Source of the DNA: Massilia agilis
GTDB taxonomy: Bacteria; Pseudomonadota; Gammaproteobacteria; Burkholderiales; Burkholderiaceae_D
DNA length: 64,000 nt
Reading direction: 5' to 3'
NCBI RefSeq assembly: GCF_024756255.1
Contig: NZ_JANUHB010000001.1
Span: 62,001 to 126,000 of the forward strand
The translations under genes were made by a program, and so were the position numbers. The notes beneath the pieces are model-generated. The model worked only from the letters and a program-made list of their open reading frames with translations, was not told the origin of the DNA and searched no databases. Shown one piece after another: positions 1 to 10,777 of this stretch (position 1 is its first letter; each line of letters begins with the position of its first letter).

Positions 1-1
1 C

Positions 2-325
2 GCGGTTGCTGCCGACAGCGCGCTGATGGTGCCGGCCGCAATGGCGCTGGCCAGGCGGTATCCGGAGCTGAAGGTGCCGGTTGCCCTGATCGCCGGCACG
101 CGCGACAAGATGGCCGATTTCAGCCACAACTCGGAGCGTTTAAGCGAACGGGTGCCGGAAGGCGAGCTGGCGCTGGAGCCGGGCGTTGGCCACATGACCC
201 ACTACGCCCATCCGGAAAAGGTGCTGGAGGCGATCGACGCGATGGCTGCCCAGGTGGGCGAACCGGTCCAGATCCGCAACCCGCGCGCCGAAGCGCTGGC
301 ACGGGCCAGCGAAAGCGGGGTCTGA
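2..325 (+). CDS. alpha/beta hydrolase, C-terminal part (5' end outside window)
   Basis: The frame is already open at the first bases, so only about the last 107 residues are present. They look like the end of an alpha/beta-hydrolase fold. A strand VALIAGTRDKM holds a likely triad Asp, and GVGHMTHYAHPEKV about 27 residues later holds the likely catalytic His. The nucleophile Ser lies upstream of the window, so substrate and exact family cannot be told. The gene converges on nadC, and the space between them holds two palindromic repeat elements. Fold assignment is fairly safe; function is not. Confidence 0.75.
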   Translation, partial: AVAADSALMVPAAMALARRYPELKVPVALIAGTRDKMADFSHNSERLSERVPEGELALEPGVGHMTHYAHPEKVLEAIDAMAAQVGEPVQIRNPRAEALARASESGV

Positions 326-329
326 ACCC

Positions 330-408
330 GTAGGGTGGGCACCTGTGCCCACGTTCTACCCCGGATCAGTCGCGCGTATGACCGCGTGGGCACAAGTGCC
401 CACCCTAC
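330..408. repeat. family A palindromic repeat, copy 1
   Basis: Two inverted halves: GTAGGGTGGGCACCTGTGCC followed by CACG at the left, and the matching CGTGGGCACAAGTGCC...CACCCTAC at the right. Each half can fold as its own small hairpin, and the two halves can also pair with each other. The element begins five bases after the hydrolase stop and lies between convergent genes. Six related copies occur elsewhere in the window. Confidence 0.85.
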
Positions 409-410
409 CG

Positions 411-493
411 GTCGTTCCGGCGCAAGCCGGAACCCATGCTGACTGTCCGGATTCGATAAAAACGCATGGCCCCCGGCGTTCGCCGGGACGACG
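411..493. repeat. family B palindromic repeat, copy 1
   Basis: Left half GTCGTTCCGGCGCAAGCCGG runs on into AACCCATGC; the right half is its inverted counterpart ending in CGCCGGGACGACGC. This is the most diverged of four family B copies in the window. It sits two bases after a family A copy, so both families occur in tandem between the convergent hydrolase and nadC genes. REP-like elements of this look are widespread in proteobacteria. Confidence 0.75.
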
Positions 494-514
494 CAGTTTG
501 AGGCTCAGTGCAGG

Positions 515-1381
515 TCAGCCAATCACGCGCAGCGAGTAGTCCGTCGCGCGCACGTCCTTGGTCAGGCTGCCGATGGAAATGCGGTCCACGCCCGTCTCGG
601 CAATCGCCCGCACCGTATCCATGTTGATGCCGCCCGACGCTTCAAGCAGCGCCCTGCCCGCATTCACAGCCACCGCCTCGCGCATCATGCCCAGGTCGAA
701 GTTATCGAGCAGGACCGACGTCGCGCCGGCCGCCAGCGCTTCACGCAGCTCGTCCAGGCTCTCGACCTCGATCTGCACCGGCACGCCCGCGTCCAGCGCA
801 GCCGCCGCCTGCAGCGCCTTGGTGATGCCGCTCGCTGCCGCGATGTGGTTTTCCTTGATCAGGATGCCGTCGTAGAGCGCCATGCGCTGGTTCTCGCCGC
901 CGCCCACGCGCACGGCGTACTTCTGGGCCTGGCGCAGGCCCGGCAGCGTCTTGCGCGTGTCGAGGATCTTCGCCTTGGTGCCGGCAACCGCATCCACATA
1001 CCTGCGCGTTGCGGTGGCCACGCCCGACAGCAGCTGCATGAAATTGAGCGCGCCGCGCTCGGCGGTCAGCAGCGAACGCGGAGAACCCTCGATCGTGCAC
1101 ACCACGCTGTCGGCCGCCATCAGGTCGCCCTCGGCAAACTTCCAGTCGATCTCGATGTCCTGGTCGACCGCGAGCATCAGCCCTTCGAACCACGGCGCCC
1201 CGCAGAGCACCGCCTGCTCGCGCACGATCACGCGCGCCTGCACGCGGGAGTCGCCCGGGACCAGGCGGCCCGTGACGTCGCCGGTGCCCACGTCTTCCAG
1301 CAGCGCGGCCAGGATGTTCTGTTCGAATGCCGATTGCAGCTTGTCGCTGAACTGGTTGTGCGGATTTTTCAGCTTGCTCAT
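515..1381 (-). CDS. nadC: nicotinate-nucleotide pyrophosphorylase (quinolinate phosphoribosyltransferase)
   Basis: 288 residues, the normal NadC length. It converts quinolinate and PRPP to nicotinate mononucleotide, CO2 and PPi, the third step of de novo NAD synthesis in the cytosol. Family hallmarks are [12 protein letters not shown] near the N-terminus, [17 protein letters not shown] followed by [13 protein letters not shown] and ILIKENH, and near the end the phosphate-binding LEASGGIN and [11 protein letters not shown]. The chosen ATG overlaps the nadA stop as ATGA (4 bp), so translation is probably coupled to nadA. A longer in-frame extension upstream lies inside nadA and was rejected. 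Confidence 0.97.
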   Translation of the reverse strand: MSKLKNPHNQFSDKLQSAFEQNILAALLEDVGTGDVTGRLVPGDSRVQARVIVREQAVLCGAPWFEGLMLAVDQDIEIDWKFAEGDLMAADSVVCTIEGSPRSLLTAERGALNFMQLLSGVATATRRYVDAVAGTKAKILDTRKTLPGLRQAQKYAVRVGGGENQRMALYDGILIKENHIAAASGITKALQAAAALDAGVPVQIEVESLDELREALAAGATSVLLDNFDLGMMREAVAVNAGRALLEASGGINMDTVRAIAETGVDRISIGSLTKDVRATDYSLRVIG

Positions 1382-2511
1382 GCCGGACCGATCCCCGTAA
1401 AGAGTTTGCCTTCCTGTTCCAGCGCGCCGGTCGGCAGCGCCTTGGCTTTCTTGGCCGCCGCAAAATCGAGCATGCGGTCGATCGCGCGCTTGGCCTGGCG
1501 GCCGATCTCCGGATCGACGTGGATCTCGTTCTTGCCGCTTTCGAGCACATCGGCCAGGTTCTGCAGGCCGTTCATGGCCATCCACGGGCAGTGCGCGCAG
1601 CTCTTGCAGGTGGCGCTGTTACCCGCGGTCGGCGCGACGATGAAGTGCTTGCCCGGCGCGGCGATGCGCATCTTGTGCATGATGCCGTTGTCGGTCGCCA
1701 CGATGAAGGTGGTGGCGTCCATCGTTTGCGCGGCGTTGATCAGCTGGGTGGTCGAGCCCACCACGTCGGCCTGCGCCACCACGGAAGCGGGCGACTCCGG
1801 ATGCACCAGCACCTTGGCGCCCGGGTGCTCGGCGCGCAGCAGGTCGAGCTCGATGCCCTTGAACTCGTCGTGCACCAGGCACGAGCCCTGCCACAGCAGC
1901 ATGTCGGCGCCGGTCTGCTTCTGGATGTAAGCACCCAGGTGGCGGTCGGGCGCCCACAGGATCTTCTTGCCCTGCTCGTGCAGGTACTTGACGATGTCCA
2001 GGCCAATCGACGAGGTCACCATCCAGTCCGCGCGCGCCTTGACGGCCGCGCTGGTGTTCGCATAAACGACCACGGTGCGGTCCGGATGCTGGTCGCAAAA
2101 CGCCGCGAACTCGTCGGCCGGGCAGCCCAGGTCGAGCGAACAGGTCGCGTCCAGGTCGGGCATGAGGATGGTTTTCTCGGGGCTGAGGATCTTTGCTGTC
2201 TCGCCCATGAAGCGCACGCCGGCCACCACCAGGGTCTTGGCCGGGTGGTCGCGGCCAAAGCGCGCCATTTCGAGCGAATCGGAGACGCAGCCGCCGGTTT
2301 CCTCTGCCAGGTCCTGCAGGTCGGCGTCCACGTAATAGTGCGCGACCAGCACCGCCTCGCGCTCCTTGAGCAGGCGGCGGATGCGCTCTTTCAGCGCGGC
2401 GCGCTCCTCGGCAGTGGGCGCCGCCGGCACGCGCGCCCAGGCCTCCGCGGTGCATGCGGCACCAGCGGCGGGACGGTCGTATTCGAAGGTTTTGATGGGT
2501 TGGATGTTCAT
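1378..2511 (-). CDS. nadA: quinolinate synthase
   Basis: 377 residues. NadA condenses iminoaspartate with dihydroxyacetone phosphate to quinolinate using an oxygen-sensitive [4Fe-4S] cluster. The three expected cluster cysteines are visible in context: [22 protein letters not shown] and [11 protein letters not shown]. Other conserved pieces are [13 protein letters not shown] near residue 55 and [14 protein letters not shown]. It is the first gene of a two-gene nadA-nadC operon. nadB, which supplies iminoaspartate, is not in this window. A family B repeat lies just upstream, between this gene and the end of ybiT. Confidence 0.97.
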   Translation of the reverse strand: MNIQPIKTFEYDRPAAGAACTAEAWARVPAAPTAEERAALKERIRRLLKEREAVLVAHYYVDADLQDLAEETGGCVSDSLEMARFGRDHPAKTLVVAGVRFMGETAKILSPEKTILMPDLDATCSLDLGCPADEFAAFCDQHPDRTVVVYANTSAAVKARADWMVTSSIGLDIVKYLHEQGKKILWAPDRHLGAYIQKQTGADMLLWQGSCLVHDEFKGIELDLLRAEHPGAKVLVHPESPASVVAQADVVGSTTQLINAAQTMDATTFIVATDNGIMHKMRIAAPGKHFIVAPTAGNSATCKSCAHCPWMAMNGLQNLADVLESGKNEIHVDPEIGRQAKRAIDRMLDFAAAKKAKALPTGALEQEGKLFTGIGPA

Positions 2512-2560
2512 GTCCGAATGATCTCACATTGAGGACGTGGCCATTGACGACTGCCTCGAC

Positions 2561-2640
2561 CGTCGTTCCCGCGAAGGCGGGAACCCATGGACCGCTGGCC
2601 CGGACGCTCAGTATGGGTCCCCGCATTCGCGGGGACGACG
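2561..2640. repeat. family B palindromic repeat, copy 2
   Basis: CGTCGTTCCCGCGAAGGCGG continues to GAACCCATGG; the inverted half carries TATGGGTCCCCGCATTCGCG and ends GGGGACGACG. The two hairpins are separated by about 20 bases. It lies just after the 3' end of ybiT and 50 bases before the nadA start, so it may end ybiT transcription and sit in or near the nadA promoter. Confidence 0.85.
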
Positions 2641-2661
2641 TGTCGATTGTAGCGGCTTCGG

Positions 2662-4263
2662 TTAGTCGATGCCCTGGCTCGACAGGTAATCTTCGTAATT
2701 GCCGCGGAAGTCGATCACCTGGCCGTCCTTCACCTCCAGGATGCGGGTGGCCAGCGACGACACGAACTCGCGGTCGTGCGACACGAAGATGAGGGTGCCC
2801 GCGTACTTATCAAGCGCGATGTTAAGCGACTCGATCGACTCCATGTCCATGTGGTTGGTCGGCTCGTCCAGCAGCAGCACGTTGTGCCGGCCCAGCATCA
2901 GCTTACCGTACATCATGCGGCCTTTTTCGCCGCCGGACAGCACGCGCACCGACTTCTTCACCTCGTCGCCGCCGAACAGCAGGCGGCCCAGGATCGAGCG
3001 CACCGCCTGGTCATCGTCGCCTTCCTGCGTCCATTGGCCCATCCAGTCGGTCAGGTTCACGTCCTGGGCGAATTCCTCGGTCGGGTCCTGCGGCATGTAG
3101 CCAACGTTGGCGTTCTCGGCCCACTTCACGGTGCCGCTGTCAGCCGACAGCCCGGTGATGTCGCCGCTGCCGATGCAGCGCAGCAGGGTCGTCTTACCGG
3201 CGCCGTTGGCACCGATGATCGCGATGCGCTCGCCTGCCTCGACCATGATCGAGAAGTTCTTGAAGATCTGGTGGTCGTAGGCTTTGGACAGGCCTTCGGT
3301 TTCCACGGCAAGGCGGTGCAGCTTCTTCTCGCCCTCGAAGCGCACGAACGGATAAGCGCGCGAGGACGGCTTGAATTCCTCGATCTTGATCTTGTCGATC
3401 TGCTTCAGGCGCGACGTAGCCTGGCGGGCTTTCGACTTGTTGGCCGAGAAGCGGCGCACGAAGTCCTGCAGCTCGGCCACCTTCTCCTTGGCCTTGGCGT
3501 TGTTCGCCAGCTGCTGGTTGCGCGCCTGCGTGGACGCCTCCATGTAGTCGTCGTAGTTGCCCGGATAGACCTTCAGCGTGCCGTAGTCCATGTCCGCGAT
3601 GTGGGTGCACACCTGGTTCAGGAAGTGGCGGTCGTGCGAGATGATGATCATCGTCGAGTTGCGCTCGTTGAGCACGTTCTCGAGCCAGCGGATCGTGTGG
3701 ATGTCCAGGTTGTTGGTCGGTTCGTCCAGCAGCAGGATGTCCGGATCGGAGAACAGCGCCTGCGCCAGCAGCACGCGCAGCTTCCAGCCCGGCGCCACCG
3801 CGCTCATCGGCCCCTGGTGCAGGTCGGAGGCGATGCCCACGCCCAGCAGCAGTTCGCCCGCGCGCGCCTCGGCCGAATAGCCGTCGTACTCGGCGACCTT
3901 GCCTTCCAGCTCGGCCGCGCGCATGTAGTCGTCGTCGGTGGCCTCGGGGTTGGCGTAGATCGCGTCGCGCTCGCTGATCGCGTTCCACAGCTCGGTGTGT
4001 CCCATCATGACCACGTCGAGCACGCGCATCTCTTCGTACGCGAACTGGTCCTGGCGCAGCTTGCCCAGGCGCTCGTTCGTGTCGAGCATGACGGTGCCGG
4101 CCGACGGTTCGAGGTCGCCGCCGAGGATCTTCATGAAAGTCGATTTGCCGCAGCCGTTTGCGCCGATCAGGCCGTAACGGTTGCCTTCGCCAAATTTGAC
4201 GGAAATGTTCTCGAACAGCGGCTTGGCGCCGAACTGCATCGTGATGTTCGCTGTACTGAGCAC
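2662..4263 (-). CDS. ybiT: ABC-F family ATPase, YbiT type
   Basis: 533 residues without membrane segments. It has two ABC cassettes: the first Walker A is GANGCGKST near residue 40, the second GANGAGKTT near residue 350, each followed by an LSGGE-type signature and [11 protein letters not shown] or [12 protein letters not shown] charged linker between the domains contains the ABC-F signature around [13 protein letters not shown]. Sequence matches E. coli YbiT closely along its whole length. ABC-F proteins act on the ribosome E site to modulate translation. The GTG start gives an N-terminus equivalent to E. coli YbiT; the frame stays open upstream but resembles nothing there. Confidence 0.93.
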   Translation of the reverse strand: MLSTANITMQFGAKPLFENISVKFGEGNRYGLIGANGCGKSTFMKILGGDLEPSAGTVMLDTNERLGKLRQDQFAYEEMRVLDVVMMGHTELWNAISERDAIYANPEATDDDYMRAAELEGKVAEYDGYSAEARAGELLLGVGIASDLHQGPMSAVAPGWKLRVLLAQALFSDPDILLLDEPTNNLDIHTIRWLENVLNERNSTMIIISHDRHFLNQVCTHIADMDYGTLKVYPGNYDDYMEASTQARNQQLANNAKAKEKVAELQDFVRRFSANKSKARQATSRLKQIDKIKIEEFKPSSRAYPFVRFEGEKKLHRLAVETEGLSKAYDHQIFKNFSIMVEAGERIAIIGANGAGKTTLLRCIGSGDITGLSADSGTVKWAENANVGYMPQDPTEEFAQDVNLTDWMGQWTQEGDDDQAVRSILGRLLFGGDEVKKSVRVLSGGEKGRMMYGKLMLGRHNVLLLDEPTNHMDMESIESLNIALDKYAGTLIFVSHDREFVSSLATRILEVKDGQVIDFRGNYEDYLSSQGID

Positions 4264-4301
4264 GGTAAAACCCTTGAAAGCGGAAGTTTTCGGATAACCG
4301 G

Positions 4302-5507
4302 CTATTCTACCATTGCCGGCGCCTGCCGACGCGCGGCCAGCGCCGCGAGCGCGGCCACCGCGAACGCCGCGCCGGCATAGAACGTGAAGGCCGGCCCCAG
4401 CCGCTCCCAAAGCAGTCCGGCCACCACGCTGGCCGCGAGCACGGCGACGCCACTGACCAGGTTGAAGATGCCGAACGCGGTGCCGCGCAGGTCTGCCGGC
4501 GCTGCGCCCGCCACCATTGCCGCGAACAGTCCCTGCGTCATGCCCATGTGGACACCCCACAGCACCACGCCTGCCAGCACCGAGCCCCATCCGGCCGCCT
4601 GCGCCAGCACCAGGTCGGAAGCGACCAGTACCACCAGCCCGGCCATGAGCAGTTTGGCATGATCCACGCGGTCGGCCAGCCAGCCAAAAGGATAGGCGCT
4701 GCCGGCATACACCACGTTCATCGCCACCATCACCAGCGGCACCAGGGCCACCGCGATGCCGACCTGCTGGGCGCGCAGCACCAGGAAGGCCTGCGAAAAG
4801 CGCGCGAGCGTGAACACCGCCGCAATCGCCACCACCGACCAGTAACGGCGCGGCATGCGTGCCAGGTTGGCGCGCGCGACCGGGTTGGTGCGTGGCCCTT
4901 CCACCGCGCCTTCCGGCTCGCGCACACCGAACGCAAGCAGCGCCACCGACAGCAAGCCGGGCACGATCGCGAGCCAGAACACGGCACGGTAGTCATTGGC
5001 CCACACCAGCATCAGCCCCGCGCCCAGCAGCGGCCCCGCGAACGCGCCCACCGTATCGAGCGCCTGGCGCAGCCCGAAGGCGGAACCTTGCAGCTGCGGC
5101 GGCGTCACGTCCGCAATGAGCGCATCGCGCGGCGCGCCGCGAATGCCCTTGCCCACGCGGTCAACCAGGCGCGCGGCGAGCACCACGCCCGCCGTCGGGG
5201 CAATCGCGAACACCGGCTTGGTGAACGCGCCCAGTGCGTAGCCAATCACCGCCAGCCGCTTGCGCTTGCCGAGGTAGTCGCTCAGCACGCCGGAGAACAC
5301 CTTGACGATCAGGGCAGTCGCCTCGGCCATGCCTTCGATCACGCCGACCGTGAGCACGCTGGCGCCCAGCGCGCCAACCATGAACAAGGGGAGCAGGCTC
5401 TGGATCATCTCGGACGACACGTCCATCAGCATGCTCACGCAGCCGAGTATCCAGATCGCGCGCGGCATGCGCGGGGCTGCCAGTTCACTGCGGGTTTGAA
5501 GTTCCAT
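4302..5507 (-). CDS. MFS transporter
   Basis: 401 residues with about twelve hydrophobic segments, the standard major-facilitator length. The loop after helix 2 has the MFS-type pattern [15 protein letters not shown], and the half-way repeat [15 protein letters not shown] is also present. The segment [21 protein letters not shown] marks a subgroup of putative drug or metabolite efflux proteins. It is transcribed in the same direction as ybiT, 38 bases upstream of it. The substrate is unknown. An 82-bp divergent spacer separates it from a small plus-strand gene. Confidence 0.85.
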   Translation of the reverse strand: MELQTRSELAAPRMPRAIWILGCVSMLMDVSSEMIQSLLPLFMVGALGASVLTVGVIEGMAEATALIVKVFSGVLSDYLGKRKRLAVIGYALGAFTKPVFAIAPTAGVVLAARLVDRVGKGIRGAPRDALIADVTPPQLQGSAFGLRQALDTVGAFAGPLLGAGLMLVWANDYRAVFWLAIVPGLLSVALLAFGVREPEGAVEGPRTNPVARANLARMPRRYWSVVAIAAVFTLARFSQAFLVLRAQQVGIAVALVPLVMVAMNVVYAGSAYPFGWLADRVDHAKLLMAGLVVLVASDLVLAQAAGWGSVLAGVVLWGVHMGMTQGLFAAMVAGAAPADLRGTAFGIFNLVSGVAVLAASVVAGLLWERLGPAFTFYAGAAFAVAALAALAARRQAPAMVE

Positions 5508-5589
5508 CTACTGCATGCGTCCTTATCAAACGCCCCGTTTCAAGGGAGCGTAAACTGTTTGTAGTCCCCTCAAACGAAAGGAGCTCAAC

Positions 5590-5778
5590 GTGGATTCGTT
5601 CGAACGCGACATCTCTAAGCAGCTGGCCGACCTCAAGCAGGGCCTCATGGTAATCAAGGCGAACTATGCGACGAAAGCCGACGTGCTGGAGGCGAAAACA
5701 AGCCTGATCATGTGGATAATCGGTCTCGGACTGTTCACTCAGGTTGCACCCAAAGCGCTCAAATCCCTGTTCGGCTAA
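5590..5778 (+). CDS. small coiled-coil membrane protein, unknown function
   Basis: 62 residues from a GTG start, with a good ribosome site AAAGGAG seven bases upstream. Residues 1-38 form an amphipathic charged helix (ERDISKQLADLKQGLMV) likely to coil, and residues 39-58 are one membrane segment (SLIMWIIGLGLFTQVA). The plan resembles small CCDC90/DUF1640-like membrane-anchored coiled-coil proteins, but the family is not certain. The stop codon overlaps the end of the convergent oxidase gene by four bases. The ribosome site and clean start argue that it is real. Confidence 0.65.
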   Translation: MDSFERDISKQLADLKQGLMVIKANYATKADVLEAKTSLIMWIIGLGLFTQVAPKALKSLFG

Positions 5779-7052
5779 GAGCGCATCAGGTCGCGCAGCT
5801 CATGGTACCAATACACGAGCTGGGCCGCCAGTTTTCCGGCGGGGCCGCCAGTGGACGGCAAGCCCCACTGCTCGAAGCGTCGCATCCCCTCGGGGTCGCC
5901 CAATATCGCGCAGGCCAGCAGTTCACCCGCCAGCGTCGTCGGCCCAACGCCGTGGCCACCAAAGCCCATCGCGTACCACATCCCGTCAGGCAGGCGCCCG
6001 AGCTGCGGCATCTTGTGGCGCGCGTAGCTCATCATGCCGCTCCATGCGTGCTCGACACGCACGCCGGCCAGCTGCGGATACACCTTCAGCATGTCGCAGT
6101 ACAGCAGCCGCGACACGGCCGCGGGATCGCGGTCGCGCACCGCGATGCGCCCGCCCCAGAGCAGCCGCGTGTCCGGCAGCGCGCGGTAGTAGTCGAACGC
6201 AAAGCGCGTGTCGTACACGGCCGCGTGCGTGCGAATCGCCTCGCCCAGGCGTTCGCCCAGCGGCTCGGTCGTCATCACATAGGTCGCAATCGGCAACGCG
6301 CAAGACGCCAGCTTGCGCTGCAGGCGCCCCAGATAGCCGCCGCAGCACATGACCACTTCCCGCGCCCTCACCTGCCCGCGCGCGGTCGCGATGCGCCAGC
6401 CGTCGCCCGCGCGCTCGACGCGTGCCGCGCGGCTGTGCTCATGGATCGCGACACCATGGCCGGACAGCACGCGCGCCAGCCCCTGCACGTACTTCAGCGG
6501 ATGGAAGTGGAAGGCCGCCGGCTCGAGCAAGGCGCCGTGGTAGCGCGTCGTCAGCAGCATCTCGCTCAGCTCGGCGCGCGAGATGCGCTGCCACTGCGCG
6601 CCCATGTGCTCGGCCATGAAGCGGTGGCGCTCATCGAGCACGCGGTCGTCGTCGAACCAGTTCGCCAGCAGCACGCCGGCCTCGCGCGCCTCGCAGGCGA
6701 TGCCATGGCGGGCAATGCGCTCGCGGATCGTGTCGACGGCCGCCACCGTCAATCCGTAGAGGGCGCGCGCGTGATCCGGGCCAGCCTGCGCCAGCAACGC
6801 GCGCTCGTCGAGCGAAAAACCGCCGAACACAAAGCCGCCATTGCGCCCGGATGCGCCAAAGCCCACGTGCTGCGCCTCCAGCACGACCACGTCCGTCACC
6901 CCGCGCTCATGCAGCGCGAATGCCGTTCCCAGGCCCGCAAACCCGGCGCCAATAATGCAAACGGCGCACTCGCGTGCGCCGTCCAGCGTGGGGTACGAAT
7001 CGGGCGAGCACGTCGCCCGGTAGTAGTCGAGCGGGGCAAGAGCGCTAGGCAT
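5775..7052 (-). CDS. FAD-dependent oxidoreductase, gamma-glutamylputrescine oxidase-like (DAO fold)
   Basis: 425 residues. The N-terminal dinucleotide-binding motif is VCIIGAGFAGLGTAFALHERG (residues 31-51), followed by VVLEAQHVGFGASGRNGG, which is nearly the PuuB signature. Late motifs include LDYYR-like FAFDYYRALPDTRLLWGG and GFGGHGVG close to the C-terminus. PuuB-type enzymes oxidise gamma-glutamylputrescine or related N-alkyl amino compounds, releasing H2O2. No other puu genes are present, so the true substrate may differ. The start codon lies inside the end of the preceding carboxypeptidase gene (8 bp overlap), showing an operon. Confidence 0.85.
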   Translation of the reverse strand: MPSALAPLDYYRATCSPDSYPTLDGARECAVCIIGAGFAGLGTAFALHERGVTDVVVLEAQHVGFGASGRNGGFVFGGFSLDERALLAQAGPDHARALYGLTVAAVDTIRERIARHGIACEAREAGVLLANWFDDDRVLDERHRFMAEHMGAQWQRISRAELSEMLLTTRYHGALLEPAAFHFHPLKYVQGLARVLSGHGVAIHEHSRAARVERAGDGWRIATARGQVRAREVVMCCGGYLGRLQRKLASCALPIATYVMTTEPLGERLGEAIRTHAAVYDTRFAFDYYRALPDTRLLWGGRIAVRDRDPAAVSRLLYCDMLKVYPQLAGVRVEHAWSGMMSYARHKMPQLGRLPDGMWYAMGFGGHGVGPTTLAGELLACAILGDPEGMRRFEQWGLPSTGGPAGKLAAQLVYWYHELRDLMRS

Positions 7053-7962
7053 GACGCACCGTCGGATACTCCGACAGCGTCAGGGTAAAACCATCAGGGT
7101 CGGACACCAGCCGCGCCAGTGCGCCGAACGGGATCGTGGCGCGGCGCGCAATGTGCCCGAACGGCAGCCCGGTCAGCACCGGCACCGGCAGCGTCTGGCG
7201 CAGATAGGCCAGCATCGCGTCGAAGTCGTAGCCGTTGTCGGCGGGGCTCAGTCGGTACGCGGAAAAATCGCCCAGCACCACGGCCTGCTGGCGCGCGATC
7301 ACGCCGGCCTGGTGCAGTTGCAGCAGCATGCGCTCGACCCGGTACGGGTGTTCGGCGATGTCCTCGAAAAACAGGATGCCGCCGTCGATGCGCGGGAAGT
7401 ATTCGGTGCCGAGCAGCGACACGAACATGGCCAGGTTGCCGCCCCAGATCCTGCCCTCGAGCGCCACCTGCGGGTTACCGCATGCCGCGCCAAGAACGCT
7501 GTGGGTTGGCCCGGCCAGGCACTGCCAGAACTGCTCCTGCGTGTACGGCTCCCACGCGTCCACAGCGAAGTCGCCGCAGAACATCGGCCCCGCATAGCTT
7601 TGTGCGCCGGTCTTTGCCATCAGCGCCATGTGCAGCGCCGTCACGTCGGAGTAGCCGACGATGATCTTGCCGCTGGCAGCAATCGCCTCGTAATCGATGT
7701 GCGGCAGCAGCCGCGTCATGCCGTATTGTCCGCGCAGCGCCATGACGACCTGGACGTCCGGATCGGCCACGGCGCCATGAAGCTGGGCCAGGCGCTCGCC
7801 ATCGGTGCCGGCAAAGCGCTGGTGCACTTGCTCTTGCGAGGCGAAGTTATGAACGAGGATGCCCTGCGCGCGCAGGCGCTCCACGCCACGCTCGACCGCG
7901 GCGTAGTCGGGCGCAGCCCCGCCGGTGCCGGCAATGGCGATGCCGATTTGTTTGGTGATCAC
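7045..7962 (-). CDS. ldcA: LD-carboxypeptidase (peptidase S66, LdcA/MccF family)
   Basis: 305 residues, a normal S66 length. These cytoplasmic serine peptidases remove the terminal D-Ala from murein tetrapeptides during cell-wall recycling; MccF relatives cleave microcin C. The nucleophile Ser sits in IVGYSDVTALH, and the Glu and His of the Ser-Glu-His triad in EDIAEHPYRVERML and GLPFGHIARR. The N-terminal GIAIAGTGGA strand and ALRGQYGMTRLLPHID are also typical. It overlaps the upstream hydrolase by ATGA and the downstream oxidase by eight bases. Family confidence is high, LdcA versus MccF role less so. Confidence 0.88.
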   Translation of the reverse strand: MITKQIGIAIAGTGGAAPDYAAVERGVERLRAQGILVHNFASQEQVHQRFAGTDGERLAQLHGAVADPDVQVVMALRGQYGMTRLLPHIDYEAIAASGKIIVGYSDVTALHMALMAKTGAQSYAGPMFCGDFAVDAWEPYTQEQFWQCLAGPTHSVLGAACGNPQVALEGRIWGGNLAMFVSLLGTEYFPRIDGGILFFEDIAEHPYRVERMLLQLHQAGVIARQQAVVLGDFSAYRLSPADNGYDFDAMLAYLRQTLPVPVLTGLPFGHIARRATIPFGALARLVSDPDGFTLTLSEYPTVRHA

Positions 7963-8885
7963 TGTTTGACGAATAGCCGGGGTGTTGAGTCCGGTGCCAT
8001 CTTACCGTGGGCATGTTCGTCAATCAAGGCAAGGATGCGCTCGGCCAGCTGCACCGGCAGGTCGTGACCCATGCCCTCGATGATCTCCAGGCGCGCGCCG
8101 GGAATCCGCTGCGCGGTATCGATACCGTGCGCCAGTGCCAGCAAGGGGTCGGCCGCGCCATGGATCACCAGCGTTGGCGCCTTCACTTGCGCCAGCAGGT
8201 CGCAACGCTCGCCGGCCGCGGTCACGGCCAGCCACTGGCGCGCGGCGCCGCTCGGGCAGCAGTTGCGGCGCAGCTGGCGTGCCACGCGCCGGCGCAGCTG
8301 CTTTTCGGTGGTCGGGTAAGCCGGGCTGCCGATTTTGCGCAGCACTGCAATCGACTGCTCGACCGCAGTGTCGAAGTCGGGCGGCTTGGCCAGCGCCTGC
8401 TGCACCACCTTGCGCACCTCGCGCGACGGTTCCGGCAAACCGCGCCGGCCGCTGCTGGACATGATCGAGGTGAGCGACAGCACCCGCCCGGGGTGGCGCG
8501 CCGCCAGCAGCTGCCCGATCACGCCGCCCATCGACACCCCGACCACGTGGGCACGCGCCACGCCCAGCGCGGACAGCACGCCGACCGCATCCTCGGCCAT
8601 GTCGTCGATGGTGTACGCCAGCGAGATCGGCCAACCGATTTTGGCCTTGAGCCAGGAGAGCATGAGGTTGGGCGTGCCGGCCTGCTCGAACTTGGTGGAG
8701 AGGCCGCAGTCGCGGTTGTCGAAACGGATCACGTAGAAGCCCAGCTCGGCCAGGCCGTCGACGTATTCTTCAGGCCACGCGGTGAGCTGCATGCCGATGC
8801 CGTGGATGAGCAGCAGCGGCACGGCCTTGGGGTCGCCGGTGGTGTCGAATGCGAGGCGGATGCCGTTGGCGGTCAGGGTAGGCAT
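7959..8885 (-). CDS. alpha/beta hydrolase
   Basis: 308 residues from the ATG that begins MPTLTANGIRLAFDT, the usual N-terminus of this group. The oxyanion region is LLIHGIGMQ, the nucleophile elbow GVSMGGVIG, the acid VIHGAADPLLAL, and the His GMGHDLP, so the triad is complete. A longer reading upstream adds about 40 poorly conserved residues and was rejected, though no strong ribosome site marks the chosen start. Substrate is unknown; relatives are esterases or lactonases. It is the first of three overlapping genes with ldcA and the PuuB-like oxidase. Confidence 0.85.
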   Translation of the reverse strand: MPTLTANGIRLAFDTTGDPKAVPLLLIHGIGMQLTAWPEEYVDGLAELGFYVIRFDNRDCGLSTKFEQAGTPNLMLSWLKAKIGWPISLAYTIDDMAEDAVGVLSALGVARAHVVGVSMGGVIGQLLAARHPGRVLSLTSIMSSSGRRGLPEPSREVRKVVQQALAKPPDFDTAVEQSIAVLRKIGSPAYPTTEKQLRRRVARQLRRNCCPSGAARQWLAVTAAGERCDLLAQVKAPTLVIHGAADPLLALAHGIDTAQRIPGARLEIIEGMGHDLPVQLAERILALIDEHAHGKMAPDSTPRLFVKQ

Positions 8886-9038
8886 GGCAGCTGGAACGGC
8901 GCCCCGCCAGCCCGCAAGGGCCGCGCACGCCGAACGTGTGAACGCAAATGCAAAACGTGGTCTCCTTCGCCCGAGGGCGATGTGAAACCAGCATAGCATT
9001 TTCGACAAATCGGCGGCGCTCGCGCCGCGTGCGGCGCG

Positions 9039-9951
<913 letters not shown>

Positions 9952-9954
9952 GGC

Positions 9955-10590
9955 TTAGGGAATCTGTAGCAGTTTGTGGGTCTGGAGGCTGAGCTTCCAT
10001 TTGGGGTTGCGGCGGCAGGTCTCGATCGCCAGGCGCGTGTTGAACTCGGCCAGCGGCCCGTCCATCGGCTGGACGTAGAAGTTGTCGAAGTCGAGCCCCT
10101 CGTAAGCGGCAAGGTCCTGCCCGGCCTGCGGGATCACGACCTTGATTTCGTTGCCCTTCTCCACCACCAGCTTCGAGCCCATCTTGGGGCTCACGCACAC
10201 CCAATCGACGCCCGCCGGCACCGGCAATGTGCCGTTGGTTTCGATCGCGACCGTGAAGCCTTTCGCGTGCATCGCTTCCAGCAGTGCCGTGTCCAGCTGC
10301 AGCAGCGGCTCGCCGCCGGTGAACACGACGTACTTGCTGGCCGGGTAGCTGGCCGGCCACAGGCTGTCGATTTCCGCCGCCAGCGCTGGCGCGTCGCGAA
10401 ACTTCCCCCCGCGCTCGCCGTCCGTGCCGACGAAATCGGTGTCGCAGAACGTGCAAATGGCGCTGGCACGGTCGCTTTCGCGCCCGCTCCACAAGTTGCA
10501 GCCAGAGAAGCGGCAGAACACGGCCGGCCGGCCGGCATGCGCCCCTTCGCCCTGCAAGGTGTAGAAGATTTCTTTGATGCTGTAAGTCAC
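9955..10590 (-). CDS. queE: 7-carboxy-7-deazaguanine synthase (radical SAM)
   Basis: 211 residues. QueE contracts 6-carboxytetrahydropterin to 7-carboxy-7-deazaguanine using SAM and a [4Fe-4S] cluster. The cluster motif is the expanded CX14CX2C form (GCNLW...AICTFC), as in Burkholderia QueE, in place of the classic CX3CX2C. TLQGEGAHAGRPAVFCRFSG precedes it, FTGGEPLLQ is the SAM-binding GGE motif, and IETNGTLPVP follows. It is the first gene of the queE-queD-tadA operon and faces a kinase gene across a 187-bp divergent spacer. Confidence 0.95.
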   Translation of the reverse strand: MTYSIKEIFYTLQGEGAHAGRPAVFCRFSGCNLWSGRESDRASAICTFCDTDFVGTDGERGGKFRDAPALAAEIDSLWPASYPASKYVVFTGGEPLLQLDTALLEAMHAKGFTVAIETNGTLPVPAGVDWVCVSPKMGSKLVVEKGNEIKVVIPQAGQDLAAYEGLDFDNFYVQPMDGPLAEFNTRLAIETCRRNPKWKLSLQTHKLLQIP

Positions 10591-10777
10591 GCTGAGCCTT
10601 TCGAGAACCCTCCATTATAGCGCGGGAACGTCCTGCGCAGCGAGCTCCCGCCGGCGCATTCGCCGACAGTGACTAGGAATAATACTCGGCAACCGATTGA
10701 TTACGAACAATATTCGCCCGGCGCCGGCACGCTATGTTGGTCAACAGAAAGTTCTGATCAACGTCGGAAGGTATGCC

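Noticed and set aside
845..1930. Long plus-strand open frame opposite nadC and nadA
   Set aside because: It is a shadow of two certain genes in a GC-rich genome, where antisense frames stay open by codon bias. It has no ribosome site and no recognisable domain.
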